Source: an uncultured Alteromonadaceae bacterium
GTDB taxonomy: Bacteria; Pseudomonadota; Gammaproteobacteria; Enterobacterales; Alteromonadaceae
NCBI GenBank assembly: GCA_950073835.1
Contig: CATMRP010000018.1
Coordinates: 1-49,879, forward strand
Length of the DNA: 49,879 bases
Direction: 5' to 3'
Shown: positions 35,299 to 44,992 of the stretch, piece after piece
Position numbering within the stretch: the first letter of the stretch is position 1
Layout: each line of letters opens with the position of its first letter
Notes under the pieces: model-generated
What the model was told of the DNA's origin: nothing
The model's input: the letters and a program-made list of their open reading frames with translations, nothing else
The model's database searches: none
Program-made: the position numbers and the translations under genes

Positions 35299-38200
35299 TT
35301 GAACAATAATAGTGGCGCTAATACATCTTTCATTAACCATCCTTTTTATGTCGATGATATGTTCATTGATCCACTAAAGAACCAAATTTTCGACGGTAAA
35401 CGGTGGCTGGATATTCAACCCAAAGTGATGGAAGTACTGTGTTACCTCTCTCTGAGAGCCAACGAGTTGGTGACCGCAGATGAACTAATTACCACTTGTT
35501 GGTCCAATACATTGGTCAGCGATGGTCCCATTCACAAATGCATTGCCCAGTTGCGAAAAGTTCTGCGCGATAGTAGTAAAGAACCGCGATTTATCAAAAC
35601 GATTGTCAAGAAAGGCTATGTACTAATTGCTAGCGTCAGAGGTGTTCACGAGACAAGCGCAACGGGAAAGCGATGGTTGAAAGGAAATCCCTACCCCGGC
35701 AATGCGCCTTACAGCCAAACCCACTGCGACGTATTTTTTGGTCGGGAACAACTGATTGCAACAGTTGAAGAGTGGCTAGCGGAATTGGACGCTAGCAACA
35801 CGTCGTGGCTCGCCATTGAAAGTAAGCCTGGTGCGGGGAAAACATCATTGATTCATGCCGGCATTTTGCCTCGCTTATCAGCTCTCCCCCAATTTAATGC
35901 CACTTCATGGGTTGAAACCATTCTTATTGACTTAAACAATGTTGATTCCATAGCAGCATTTAAGGAACATTGTTTGGATCCCCTTATTGAAAAAGGAATA
36001 GTAAAAACAGCTAAAAGGGATCAATTCGGCTTAGACATTGTTATTTGTGACAAGGTTTCTTCGCTGCAAGGGTTGTTACAGGGAAAACAAAGCCAGTATG
36101 TCGCTATCGTCGTTGATCATCTTGATAAAGTATTTAAAAACAAAACTTTAGAACCGTTAATAGTTAGCTTGATAAACTGTTTACTCAGTTCCCAACGCTA
36201 CTTACTAATTACCGCACTTGATGAACGGCGTCACCACTATCTCTGTCACCTCATTGAGCAATACGATACTGCTCAATTACTTAGATTGCCTGAGCTTAGT
36301 ACCAGCGAATTGACTGACATTATTCAACAACCAGTAACGCTGGCGGGATTTGATTTTGAATTTAATCATATCAGCCGTGAGCGCCTGGACCACAAGATCA
36401 TTCGGGAGTTTCAGCTTAATCCGTTACCAGTAAGCTGTTTACAACTACTAATGCATCGCTTATTCAATATGAGCCACCAACAGTTTATTGAATATAGCGC
36501 TTATGAAAAAATAAATGGCTTCAAAGGGTGTTTAATTGATACGGTGGAAGATGCCTTTTCATCCCTAAATGAAGCGGATCAAAATAAGTTTTACCGCTTG
36601 CTGTATTCATTGCTAAAAATAAATGCAGAGGGTCAGATTGAAACTCAGGTAGTGAACCTTAGCTGTTTGAAAACGCTTAACTGCTATTCAGAAAATACAA
36701 TAGAGTTATGCATCAATTCGGGAATGCTAAAATCCACCATAGAAAACAACGACACCTTTATTTATTTTGTACATGACTGCCTTATCACTGATTGGCCTGT
36801 TATTTCTCAATGGATTAATGAACACATCAAGTATTTGTATATTTATCAGGATCTACGAATTTTCACCGGCCGATGGCTCTATCACAATAAACATCCACAG
36901 TATTTAGTCCCATCACTTAAAAAGCTGAAAAAGTTAAATGAAATAATAGAGAGCGGTGACTTTATAATTAGTCACGAAGATAAGTCCCTGGCTGTAGCCT
37001 CCAAGAAAAAACTAAAAAAACTATCACATCGAAAAAGTTTGCTAATGGCAACGCTAACTGTAGCCTTCATGACAGTGACAGGTTTAGCAATTCAACTGAA
37101 CAAAAAAAATAATGAATTATTGGCTATTCGTGGCAGCGCAGAGAATTTAATTTCGTTTATTTTATATGACTTAAAGGAAAAACTTGAACCACTCGGGAAA
37201 CTTGAGCTGCTCGACCTGGTCGCTCAGAAAACACTGGATTACTTCAAGCTCGACGGCGCGTCTTCATTAACCGATGATAATCTGCTCCGCTGGGTAAGTG
37301 CGTTACATCTTCTAGGACAAGTGGATATAAGTAAACATCACTATAAGCAAGCGAAGCAATATTTCACACGCACGATCAGCGCGTTGGAGACCGAACTCGA
37401 CCGCAATCAAAGCGAAAAAGCGCTTGAACTCTACATGCTAGCCAACTATTGGCTTGGTTATATTCATTATCTTGAAGCCGAATATATGAAGGCTAAAACG
37501 TTTTGGCTTCGTTATAAAGAGATAGCAGATACCCTTTTTCGACACTACTCTGCAAACCAATGGCAACTGGAAATATCTAATAGTTTAAACAATCTGGGAG
37601 CGCTAGCAGAGATTGAGAACGAGCTAGTACAGGCCAGTTCCTATTTTGAACAGTCTTATGAAATAAAAAGGAAACTGTTAGTCTCTCAACCCAACAACTT
37701 GTCGTTACGACAGGATCTCGCGGATACTCGCTCATGGCAAAGCAACCTTGAAGCTAAAGCTGGACATCTTAAAAAGGCCATAACACTCTCCCAGGAAGCC
37801 TTAAAAGAGGTGACCGTTATTGCCGAAATCTCTGCAGACAAGACAGCGCAGCATCAGATATCTGAATTGAATCACTCGTTAGCACTACTTTGGCTAGACA
37901 ATGGCGAATTGCATAAAGCACTGGAACACGTGCAAGCCACACAAACCACACTTACCGAGTTAATCAGTCACGATCCCCAAAATAAAGACTACATTACATT
38001 GTTAGTGTGGAGTTATTTATTGCAATCCCGAACCTTTATCATCTTGGGAAATTATGACAAAGCGCTTATAGCAATGGATTCTGCACAAGCCTTGCTGCAT
38101 GAAACAATCAGGAATAAAACGGCTATCACAGAAATTGGCGAGGCGCTCACACTACTTAATATTTATAGGGGACAGGCTTTTTATCAGCTACGGCAACATT

Positions 38201-38526
38201 TAACTGCTCAACGCTTTATCACTTTGGCAGAATCCACATTAAAGGAGCATTTTGATAACTCTCCTCCATTAACCTTGCTGGCAAATTTATATTTAACGAA
38301 AGCAATAACTCAACAACCCCATGATAAATCAAGTGAAACACTTGAATTCATTAAAAGCAAACTGGCATCTGAAATTAAAATAAGACAGCCTAATTACAAG
38401 CTTATATACTTTTACTTGGTAACACTCAAAATGTTGGGAGAATTATCTGTTGAAGACGAATTTTTAAAGCTGTATGAAAATTCTGATTTTAAAAATAACC
38501 GATATTTAGATGTGAGGTTGCCCTAA
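35299..38526 (+). CDS. membrane-anchored wHTH-STAND ATPase-TPR regulator
   Basis: This 1075-residue regulator has four parts. The first is an N-terminal OmpR/CadC-type winged helix (about 15-115; KGYVLIASV marks the wing). The second is a STAND-type P-loop NTPase beginning VFFGREQLIATVEEW, with Walker A KPGAGKTS at 176-183 and a Walker B-like VVDHLDKVF around Asp273. The third is a single transmembrane helix (about 581-602) after a Lys-rich stretch. The last is a C-terminal region of TPR-like helical repeats (about 650-1050). This suggests a CadC-like activator with a cytosolic DNA-binding and ATPase part and an external TPR sensor. The TTG start is supported by AAGG 8 bases upstream; no ATG occurs before residue 21. 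Base composition is AT-rich. It is divergent from the AraC-type gene and probably controls this island. Confidence 0.85.
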   Translation: MNNNSGANTSFINHPFYVDDMFIDPLKNQIFDGKRWLDIQPKVMEVLCYLSLRANELVTADELITTCWSNTLVSDGPIHKCIAQLRKVLRDSSKEPRFIKTIVKKGYVLIASVRGVHETSATGKRWLKGNPYPGNAPYSQTHCDVFFGREQLIATVEEWLAELDASNTSWLAIESKPGAGKTSLIHAGILPRLSALPQFNATSWVETILIDLNNVDSIAAFKEHCLDPLIEKGIVKTAKRDQFGLDIVICDKVSSLQGLLQGKQSQYVAIVVDHLDKVFKNKTLEPLIVSLINCLLSSQRYLLITALDERRHHYLCHLIEQYDTAQLLRLPELSTSELTDIIQQPVTLAGFDFEFNHISRERLDHKIIREFQLNPLPVSCLQLLMHRLFNMSHQQFIEYSAYEKINGFKGCLIDTVEDAFSSLNEADQNKFYRLLYSLLKINAEGQIETQVVNLSCLKTLNCYSENTIELCINSGMLKSTIENNDTFIYFVHDCLITDWPVISQWINEHIKYLYIYQDLRIFTGRWLYHNKHPQYLVPSLKKLKKLNEIIESGDFIISHEDKSLAVASKKKLKKLSHRKSLLMATLTVAFMTVTGLAIQLNKKNNELLAIRGSAENLISFILYDLKEKLEPLGKLELLDLVAQKTLDYFKLDGASSLTDDNLLRWVSALHLLGQVDISKHHYKQAKQYFTRTISALETELDRNQSEKALELYMLANYWLGYIHYLEAEYMKAKTFWLRYKEIADTLFRHYSANQWQLEISNSLNNLGALAEIENELVQASSYFEQSYEIKRKLLVSQPNNLSLRQDLADTRSWQSNLEAKAGHLKKAITLSQEALKEVTVIAEISADKTAQHQISELNHSLALLWLDNGELHKALEHVQATQTTLTELISHDPQNKDYITLLVWSYLLQSRTFIILGNYDKALIAMDSAQALLHETIRNKTAITEIGEALTLLNIYRGQAFYQLRQHLTAQRFITLAESTLKEHFDNSPPLTLLANLYLTKAITQQPHDKSSETLEFIKSKLASEIKIRQPNYKLIYFYLVTLKMLGELSVEDEFLKLYENSDFKNNRYLDVRLP

Positions 38527-38552
38527 TATAATTAACGTAAAAGGAAATACAG

Positions 38553-38936
38553 ATGAGTACTAGTGAAATCAATTTGCTTAATCTACTGTTAGATATAAGT
38601 AAAACTTCAGAAAATACATATATTTATCAATACTACAGTGTACTGGATAGTGGTGCAGTCGTAAAGGTACATGGTTTTGTGACTGAACGACCAACGAAAT
38701 TTTTAGTCGAACTCAGTGAAACATCCATTGCAAATTATGAAATTAAAGAATGTCTGGTGCCAGGACTACAAGACGTTGTGTTAGTCGAAGAAGTGACTAA
38801 ACAAAGCGTTAAAATCTTCGACAAAGATAGTGATACGGCGCCGAAGGATTATAACTTCATCATTATCGCCACAGATAAGCATACAGGGAAACAAATCGTT
38901 TGCGATCCGCAGGTAAGAAATAAGGTAAAGTACTAA
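38553..38936 (+). CDS. 127-residue protein of unknown function
   Basis: No signal peptide or transmembrane helix is seen. The sequence is rich in beta-forming residues, for example YIYQYYSVLDSGAVVKVHGFV and PKDYNFIIIATDKHTGKQIV, and ends CDPQVRNKVKY. The ending D-P-Q-V-x-N recalls small DP-EP-type or inclusion-body-like beta-sandwich proteins, but this is a weak resemblance. AAAGGAAA precedes the ATG. It follows the giant regulator by 26 bases and may be co-transcribed as a partner or output. Confidence 0.7.
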   Translation: MSTSEINLLNLLLDISKTSENTYIYQYYSVLDSGAVVKVHGFVTERPTKFLVELSETSIANYEIKECLVPGLQDVVLVEEVTKQSVKIFDKDSDTAPKDYNFIIIATDKHTGKQIVCDPQVRNKVKY

Positions 38937-39156
38937 CCTGCCACATTAGATTAAAGGAATAGAGTAAGCAGTCTCTACCTTTTCATCTTTTACTTCACAA
39001 GATATGAGCCAGAATTCCTACTATTAGTTATAGGATCACATCGACCAAACTATACAGACGCCATCGTATTCGCTACCATACAGCCTTTTGATAGTGGCTT
39101 GCTTTGCATACAAGGTTTTCGCCATTGGTTCAACGACTCAATAAAAGAGGACTCAG

Positions 39157-39951
39157 GTGGCTGCAATAATTAAAACCGCTGAAGAAATCGAAAAAATGCG
39201 CGTTGCCGGTAAACTGGCTGCAGACGTATTAATGATGCTAGGTGAACACGTTAAAAAAGGCGTGACTACCGATGAGCTTAACACCATTTGCCATGACTTT
39301 ATTGTGAATGAGCAACAAGCGATTCCAGCACCTCTTAATTACGGTCACCCCCCCTTCCCCAAATCCATTTGTACGTCGGTAAACCATGTGATTTGCCACG
39401 GCATACCGGCGGATAAAAAGCTTAAGGATGGCGACATTGTTAATGTTGACGTAACCGTAATAAAAGACGGCTACCATGGCGATACCTCAAAAATGTTTAT
39501 GGTAGGTAAGCCCAGCATTCTGGCCGACCGTTTGGTGAGAGTGACTCAGGAATGCCTTTATAAGGCTATCAAGGAAGTTAAACCCGGCATGCGCCTGGGC
39601 GATATCGGCCATATATGTCAAACTCACGCGGAAGCGCACAACTATTCAATTGTCCGTGAATACTGTGGGCACGGCATTGGCGCAGGCTTCCACGAAGAAC
39701 CGCAAATCGTTCATTACGGCCGTCCCGGCACCGGTGACGAGTTGGTCCCCGGCATGTGCTTCACCATTGAACCCATGGTGAACGCCGGTAAACGTTATTC
39801 AAAAATTTTACCGGACCAGTGGACCGTAGTCACCAAAGACCGCAGCCTCAGTGCACAATGGGAACATACTTTGCTGGTGACCGAAGATGGCGTAGAAGTA
39901 CTGACGCTTCGGGATGACGAAGATCTCGAACGGATTTATCACCACAGTTAA
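39157..39951 (+). CDS. map: methionine aminopeptidase type I
   Basis: Map removes the initiator methionine from nascent proteins. The 264-residue enzyme has the pita-bread fold motifs: ICTSVNHVICHGIP, the metal-binding Asp pair in VNVDVTVIKDGYHGDTS, the His in YCGHGIGAGFHEEP, and the Glu residues in FTIEPMV and QWEHTLLV. The start is GTG, with AGAGG 6 bases upstream. It marks the right border of the island; in relatives it faces rpsB directly. The 220-base gap before it holds no recognised gene. Confidence 0.97.
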   Translation: MAAIIKTAEEIEKMRVAGKLAADVLMMLGEHVKKGVTTDELNTICHDFIVNEQQAIPAPLNYGHPPFPKSICTSVNHVICHGIPADKKLKDGDIVNVDVTVIKDGYHGDTSKMFMVGKPSILADRLVRVTQECLYKAIKEVKPGMRLGDIGHICQTHAEAHNYSIVREYCGHGIGAGFHEEPQIVHYGRPGTGDELVPGMCFTIEPMVNAGKRYSKILPDQWTVVTKDRSLSAQWEHTLLVTEDGVEVLTLRDDEDLERIYHHS

Positions 39952-39956
39952 TTGGT

Positions 39957-39978
39957 AATGCCGCCTCAGGGCGGCATT
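39957..39978 (+). terminator. hairpin terminator after map
   Basis: AATGCCGCC-TCAG-GGCGGCATT is a perfect 9-bp stem starting 6 bases after the map stop. The following CGCTTGCTT is a poor T-run, so termination may be partial. Confidence 0.6.
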
Positions 39979-40063
39979 CGCTTGCTTAAGCGGCAACAAG
40001 TGCCGGGTTGATCCTAGCGGATCAATTCACTAAGAGTGTTCGGAAGTATTCATTGGGTGAGTT

Positions 40064-42709
40064 GTGAAATTAAAATCGTTATGTGAAGAAATCGCTACCA
40101 TCGACTCTGTCGACGACATCAAAGCCATTAAACAGCTGGTGTCACAAAGCTACGAATGGTTAGAGTCAGCCTTTACACTGCAACCCATCGACGAACTGGT
40201 AACCGGGCGCGCAATATTTATTGATACCCTGTTGCAACGCTTGTGGTCATTGTATGGTTTGGCTAATGAACGAGGCCTGGCGCTTTGTGCCGTGGGTGGT
40301 TACGGCCGCGGCCATTTGCAACCCTACTCAGATATCGACTTGCTGATTGTCAGCAAAAAGCCGCTTAAGCGTGACGTACAGGAAAAAGTCGGCCAGTTTA
40401 TTACCATGCTGTGGGACATTAAACTTGACGTCGGTCAGTCGGTACGCACCATCAAAGAAACCGTAAAACTGGCAAAGGATGATATTTCCATCGCCACCAA
40501 CCTGGTTGAAAGCCGCATGCTAAGTGGCTGCGACCAAACCTTTGTAGACATGTGGCACGCCGTTAACGAAAAAGATACCTGCTGGACCAGCAAAGCCTTC
40601 TTCGCCGCCAAGTATGAAGAGCAAAAAGCCCGTCATGCAAAGTTTAATGGCACGTCTTACAACCTTGAACCGAATATCAAGGAAAACCCGGGCTGTTTAC
40701 GTGACATTCAGTCAATCGGCTGGGTCGCTAAAAAACACTTTAAAGAATACGATGGTAAGGGGCTGGTAGGCCATGGCTATTTCACCCAGGATGAGCTCGA
40801 TGAGTTAGTCGAATGCCGTATGTCTTTGTGGCGCCTCCGCTATGCTCTGCACCTGGTGGCCGGACGCAGCGAAAACCGCTTATTGTTCGATTATCAGCCG
40901 GACGTAGCCGCCATGATGGGCTACGGGGATGACAGTAAGACCGCAGTTGAAAAAATGATGCGGGCCTTTTTCCGCACAGTACGCCGTATCAGCGAACTCA
41001 ATCAGATGCTGCTGCAGCGCTTCCGCTACGACATGCTCAACCAGACCATTCAGAGTCGCAAAACCATTAACGACGATTTTTGTTTGCTCGACGGCAATAT
41101 TTCTCCTACGCATAACAACGTTTTTGAATCGCCAGAGGATATCCTTAGGTTTCTTAAAACCATTGCGGATAACCCTGATGTTCAGGGCCTGGATACCAAT
41201 TGTATCCGCCAGTTGCGTAATGCTCGTCGTCGTTTCCAGTCGGCCTATTATGTAGAGCGAGCAGAATGTCGTCAGTTAATTATTGAGCTGTTTAAGCACC
41301 CGCATTTCTTTGATTTCGCCTGGGACATTATGCATCAGTACGGCATTCTGCAGGCTTACCTGCCCGAGTGGGATCACATTGTGGGCATGATGCAATTTGA
41401 CTTGTTCCACGCCTATACGGTGGATGAGCATACTCATCGCCTGGTAAAGCACGTTAACCATTACTTTCAGCCGCACAATACCCAGTTCCCACGCTGTGGC
41501 CGCATAGTGCGGAATTTCGACAAACCTGAACTGATTTATATTGCGGCAATCTTTCATGATATTGCCAAAGGCCGTAATGGCGATCATTCTACGCTGGGAG
41601 CGAAGGATGTCGCAATTTTCTGCGAAGCCCACGATATTGAAAAGTCCGACGCCGATCTGATTGCCTGGTTAGTGGAGAATCACCTGCTGATGTCAGTAGT
41701 AGCGCAACGCCGGGATATCTACGATCCGGATGTCGTAAACGATTTTGCTACGGCCGTGCGCAGTCATACGCACCTTAACCTGCTATACATACTGACCCTG
41801 GCAGATATTCGGGCGACTAACGATAACCTTTGGAACGACTGGAAAGCCTCACTCTTAAGAGAGCTTTACAGCATGACGCAAAAAGCCCTGGATAATGGCC
41901 TGCAATGCGGTGTAACCATGCGCGAACGGGTGGATTCACACAAAGCCAAAGCGCTCAAATTACTGACTACAGCCAAGGCTGATGCCCAGCGGCTGGAAAC
42001 CTTATGGTCGCGCTTCGAAGACGACTATTTTGCTCGCTTTAAGCCAGAGCAAATCAGTTGGCATAGCCAGGCAATCCTGGCTTTTGAGAAAGACCATGAA
42101 GCCGGCGAAATGCTGATTAAAACCAATAACGATCTGGCCAAAGGCGGCACAGAGTTATTGTTATACGGCGAAGACCGCCCGGCTCTGTTTGCCCAGATCG
42201 CTTCAGTGCTCGATAGCCGTAACTGCTCCATCCATGATGCGCATATCGCTGTTACCCGTGACGGCCATGTGTTTGACAGTATCCTGATTCTGGAAAATGA
42301 CGGTTCGCGCATTGAGGGCGAATCGCGACTGCGTTCAATTGAACAGGCCATAGCCGAGCAATTGTCTAAGCCCGGACGCAGCCATAACAATACCCGCAAG
42401 CTTTCCCGCCAGCACAAGCAATTGGATGTGCCGGTTAAAGTGCGTTTTTATTCTTCCCAGGATGATGCCACATTAATTGAGCTGGAAGCATTGGACGCGC
42501 CGGGAATTCTTGCTAAAGTCGGTCACGCTTTCGTAGACTGCAATCTCACATTAAAATTAGCCAAAATTGCCACAATCGGTGAACGCGCAGAAGACGTATT
42601 TATCGTATCGAATGAGCATGGCAAAGCCCTGACGCCGGAAGAACAGACGACGCTTAAAAAGCGGATATTGTTTAAACTCGATCAACTTGAAGATATCAAC
42701 ATACCATGA
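40064..42709 (+). CDS. glnD: bifunctional PII uridylyltransferase / uridylyl-removing enzyme
   Basis: GlnD senses glutamine and uridylylates or deuridylylates PII to set nitrogen metabolism. The 881-residue protein has an N-terminal nucleotidyltransferase domain ([22 protein letters not shown]), a central HD domain ([21 protein letters not shown]) for uridylyl removal, and two C-terminal ACT domains (starting near [25 protein letters not shown] and [29 protein letters not shown]). The start is GTG. It overlaps dapD by 4 bases. Confidence 0.97.
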   Translation: MKLKSLCEEIATIDSVDDIKAIKQLVSQSYEWLESAFTLQPIDELVTGRAIFIDTLLQRLWSLYGLANERGLALCAVGGYGRGHLQPYSDIDLLIVSKKPLKRDVQEKVGQFITMLWDIKLDVGQSVRTIKETVKLAKDDISIATNLVESRMLSGCDQTFVDMWHAVNEKDTCWTSKAFFAAKYEEQKARHAKFNGTSYNLEPNIKENPGCLRDIQSIGWVAKKHFKEYDGKGLVGHGYFTQDELDELVECRMSLWRLRYALHLVAGRSENRLLFDYQPDVAAMMGYGDDSKTAVEKMMRAFFRTVRRISELNQMLLQRFRYDMLNQTIQSRKTINDDFCLLDGNISPTHNNVFESPEDILRFLKTIADNPDVQGLDTNCIRQLRNARRRFQSAYYVERAECRQLIIELFKHPHFFDFAWDIMHQYGILQAYLPEWDHIVGMMQFDLFHAYTVDEHTHRLVKHVNHYFQPHNTQFPRCGRIVRNFDKPELIYIAAIFHDIAKGRNGDHSTLGAKDVAIFCEAHDIEKSDADLIAWLVENHLLMSVVAQRRDIYDPDVVNDFATAVRSHTHLNLLYILTLADIRATNDNLWNDWKASLLRELYSMTQKALDNGLQCGVTMRERVDSHKAKALKLLTTAKADAQRLETLWSRFEDDYFARFKPEQISWHSQAILAFEKDHEAGEMLIKTNNDLAKGGTELLLYGEDRPALFAQIASVLDSRNCSIHDAHIAVTRDGHVFDSILILENDGSRIEGESRLRSIEQAIAEQLSKPGRSHNNTRKLSRQHKQLDVPVKVRFYSSQDDATLIELEALDAPGILAKVGHAFVDCNLTLKLAKIATIGERAEDVFIVSNEHGKALTPEEQTTLKKRILFKLDQLEDINIP

Positions 42710-43530
42710 CTGAATTAAAAGCCATTATTGAAGCGGCCTTCGAAGACCGCGCAAGTATCACACCTTCCGCTGCCCCTGCTGAAGTAAAACAAGCAGTGAG
42801 CGATGCCATTGCCTTACTCAACAGCGGTGAAGCACGTGTGGCCGAAAAAATTGCCGGTGAGTGGGTTGTTCACCAGTGGCTGAAAAAAGCAGTGTTACTG
42901 TTTTTCCGCCTGCACAATAATGACGTAATGGAAGGCGCAGAGAGCCGTTTCTACGATAAAGTGCCACTGAAATATGCCGATTACACTGCCGAGCAGTTTG
43001 CTGCTGACGGCGTTCGTATCGTGCCACCAGCGGCTGTACGTACCGGCTCTTTTGTGGGCAAAAACGTAGTGGTAATGCCTTCTTACGTTAACATTGGCGC
43101 ATATGTTGGTGAAGGTAGTATGGTTGATACCTGGGCTACCGTTGGCTCATGTGCACAAATTGGTAAAAACGTACACCTATCTGGTGGCGTTGGCATTGGC
43201 GGTGTACTGGAGCCCCTCCAGGCTAACCCAACTATCATTGAAGACAACTGCTTTATCGGCGCGCGCTCTGAAATTGTTGAAGGCGTTATCGTTGAGGAAG
43301 GCGCGGTTATCTCAATGGGCGTATACATCGGCCAGTCTACCCGAATTTACGACCGTGAAACCGGCGAAGTACATTATGGCCGCGTACCCGCTGGTGCAGT
43401 GGTAGTGCCGGGTAACCTGCCAAGCAAAGACGGCAAATACAGCTTGTATGCTGCCATCATCGTGAAAAAGGTTGATGCAAAAACCCGCGCTAAAGTAGGG
43501 ATAAACGCCCTGCTACGTGGCGCTGAATAA
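42706..43530 (+). CDS. dapD: 2,3,4,5-tetrahydropyridine-2,6-dicarboxylate N-succinyltransferase
   Basis: DapD performs the succinylation step of the succinylase branch of lysine and meso-DAP synthesis, feeding peptidoglycan. The 274-residue protein has an N-terminal helical domain and then a left-handed beta helix of hexapeptide repeats ([39 protein letters not shown]). It ends with [13 protein letters not shown]. Its ATG overlaps the glnD stop (ATGA), so the two are coupled. Confidence 0.97.
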   Translation: MTELKAIIEAAFEDRASITPSAAPAEVKQAVSDAIALLNSGEARVAEKIAGEWVVHQWLKKAVLLFFRLHNNDVMEGAESRFYDKVPLKYADYTAEQFAADGVRIVPPAAVRTGSFVGKNVVVMPSYVNIGAYVGEGSMVDTWATVGSCAQIGKNVHLSGGVGIGGVLEPLQANPTIIEDNCFIGARSEIVEGVIVEEGAVISMGVYIGQSTRIYDRETGEVHYGRVPAGAVVVPGNLPSKDGKYSLYAAIIVKKVDAKTRAKVGINALLRGAE

Positions 43531-43549
43531 GCATTAAATGGTTACTCTG

Positions 43550-43577
43550 AAAAGGCGCCTGATGGCGCCTTTTTACT
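43550..43577 (+). terminator. rho-independent terminator of glnD-dapD
   Basis: AAAAGGCGCC-TGAT-GGCGCCTTTT forms a perfect 10-bp stem with an overlapping T-run, 19 bases after the dapD stop. Its A-rich left arm also lets it serve the convergent acyltransferase gene. Confidence 0.9.
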
Positions 43578-43582
43578 TTAGA

Positions 43583-44623
43583 CTATGCCGAAACCGCCTT
43601 TGACTTACCATACCGACGTATTTTGTAAGCGAGCGGCTTTTCGAAAAAATAAAACGATAGGTGGGAAAGCAACAAAGTAATAAACAGAGCTAAGCCGAGT
43701 CTTATGTACATGTTTAATTCAGTTATAGATACGAAATATGCCAACACAGGGTAATGCAATAAGTAAAAACCGTAGGAGACTTTACCAAGATAAACAAAAA
43801 ACTGGCTGTTTAAAATTGACATACTGGTCGAATTTAAAATTACACACATAAACACGCTGTATACCAGTAGCCAGGTCAGTGGATCACCCCATGTTTTCCA
43901 AAAAAAATCTTCGGTATAAATCAAGCCGACCATACTCCGAATTTCAGGCAGGTTGAGACACAGCAAGATAAGCACAGGCAACCCAAACCAATTGGCCGCT
44001 TTATGTGCCGAAACTGAGTCTTTTATCCTGTCAAATGCAAAGGCTGAAACAAGCCCAAGGAAGAAAGCGAATCCGTAAGTAGAGATAATGCCTAACAGCT
44101 TTGGTTTCACAAAAAAATAAAAATAAGCACTGGGTAAAACAGTAAGTAGCGCGTAAAGAATTAGGACATAAGTGCTAAATCCGGATTTATACAATCCCCA
44201 GAAGCCAATAAAAACGACATAAAACTGCACTTCTACGGGGATAGTCCAAAAAATGTATGGGGCTTTTATAAGCATAAAAGCTTCAACAGTTCGATTGAAC
44301 TCGGTAAACATAAAAGGGTATATAGAATTGCCACCTTCGAGTTTAGTTATCAGCACAGAAATAATTAGCAGGGTGAAATACAGGGGTAAAACGCGACCAA
44401 TTCTCGCGAATGCATACCGTTTGATATTTACTCTACTGAACTCTTCATGAATATATAACTGAGTCATCAAAAATCCACTAAGAAGAAAGAAAAGCATAAC
44501 GCCGGTTTGCCCAAAACCATTACCCAGAAACTTTGGTAAAAGTGTTTCATTCGCCGCATGGGAAACAAAAACAATTAGCGCGGCAAAGCCTCTTAATCCA
44601 GTGAGTTTGTGAAAATGCTGCAT
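43583..44623 (-). CDS. membrane O-acyltransferase, acyltransferase 3 (OafA/YrhL) family
   Basis: The 346-residue integral membrane protein has about ten hydrophobic helices. The family hallmark is at its N-terminus: LTGLRGFAALIVFVSHAANE, with the conserved Arg and active-site His about ten residues apart. FFLLSGFLMTQLY and ARIGRVLPLYF follow. Such enzymes acetylate surface polysaccharides, peptidoglycan or secreted glycans. It lacks a C-terminal SGNH domain. There are no glycan genes nearby, so its substrate is unknown. It is more AT-rich than glnD-dapD, which may indicate transfer. Confidence 0.9.
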   Translation of the reverse strand: MQHFHKLTGLRGFAALIVFVSHAANETLLPKFLGNGFGQTGVMLFFLLSGFLMTQLYIHEEFSRVNIKRYAFARIGRVLPLYFTLLIISVLITKLEGGNSIYPFMFTEFNRTVEAFMLIKAPYIFWTIPVEVQFYVVFIGFWGLYKSGFSTYVLILYALLTVLPSAYFYFFVKPKLLGIISTYGFAFFLGLVSAFAFDRIKDSVSAHKAANWFGLPVLILLCLNLPEIRSMVGLIYTEDFFWKTWGDPLTWLLVYSVFMCVILNSTSMSILNSQFFVYLGKVSYGFYLLHYPVLAYFVSITELNMYIRLGLALFITLLLSHLSFYFFEKPLAYKIRRYGKSKAVSA

Positions 44624-44992
44624 AACACTACTTACGTTCGAATATTTAATTTTAGATTTATTGAGGGTTTAATCGGTTTCTGGCCAATTTATACATTTGC
44701 ACCAACGTAGTTATAAACACCATTTACTCCAGTATTGAGCAACTCATAGAATGCATTGGCCAGATAGATATCATCTCACATAGATGAATTTGCCAGTAGT
44801 ACGACCTTAGCTACGGCTTCTGATGGTAAACATTTATAGCATCATAGCTGTTTGTTGTCTTCCATTAGCAATGTTTCCGCGATACTGCTAAAGTTAATCA
44901 ATAAACAAGCTGTTAACGCCTTTTTCGTGATGTTTGGCAGGACAAGGAGTACTGCGTAGCATCGGTCGATAGCTAACATTAAGGAAGATACC
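44624..44992. other. 369-base divergent intergenic region
   Basis: No ORF, tRNA or clear terminator is seen. It is AT-rich near the acyltransferase start and must contain promoters for both divergent genes, but no pair of hexamers is convincing enough to name. Confidence 0.6.

Larger units (their letters stand above)
26290..39100. mobile_element. accessory island inserted between rpsB and map
   Basis: In many gamma-proteobacteria map and rpsB are immediate divergent neighbours, followed by glnD and dapD. Here the two conserved blocks are intact but about 13 kb apart. The intervening genes (porin/SBP/symporter cassette, DUF2589 operon with NusG-like and AraC regulators, giant wHTH-TPR regulator) are not housekeeping. 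Its right part is visibly more AT-rich than the flanks. No integrase, transposase or convincing terminal repeats are seen, so the insertion mechanism is unknown and the exact ends are approximate. Confidence 0.6.
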
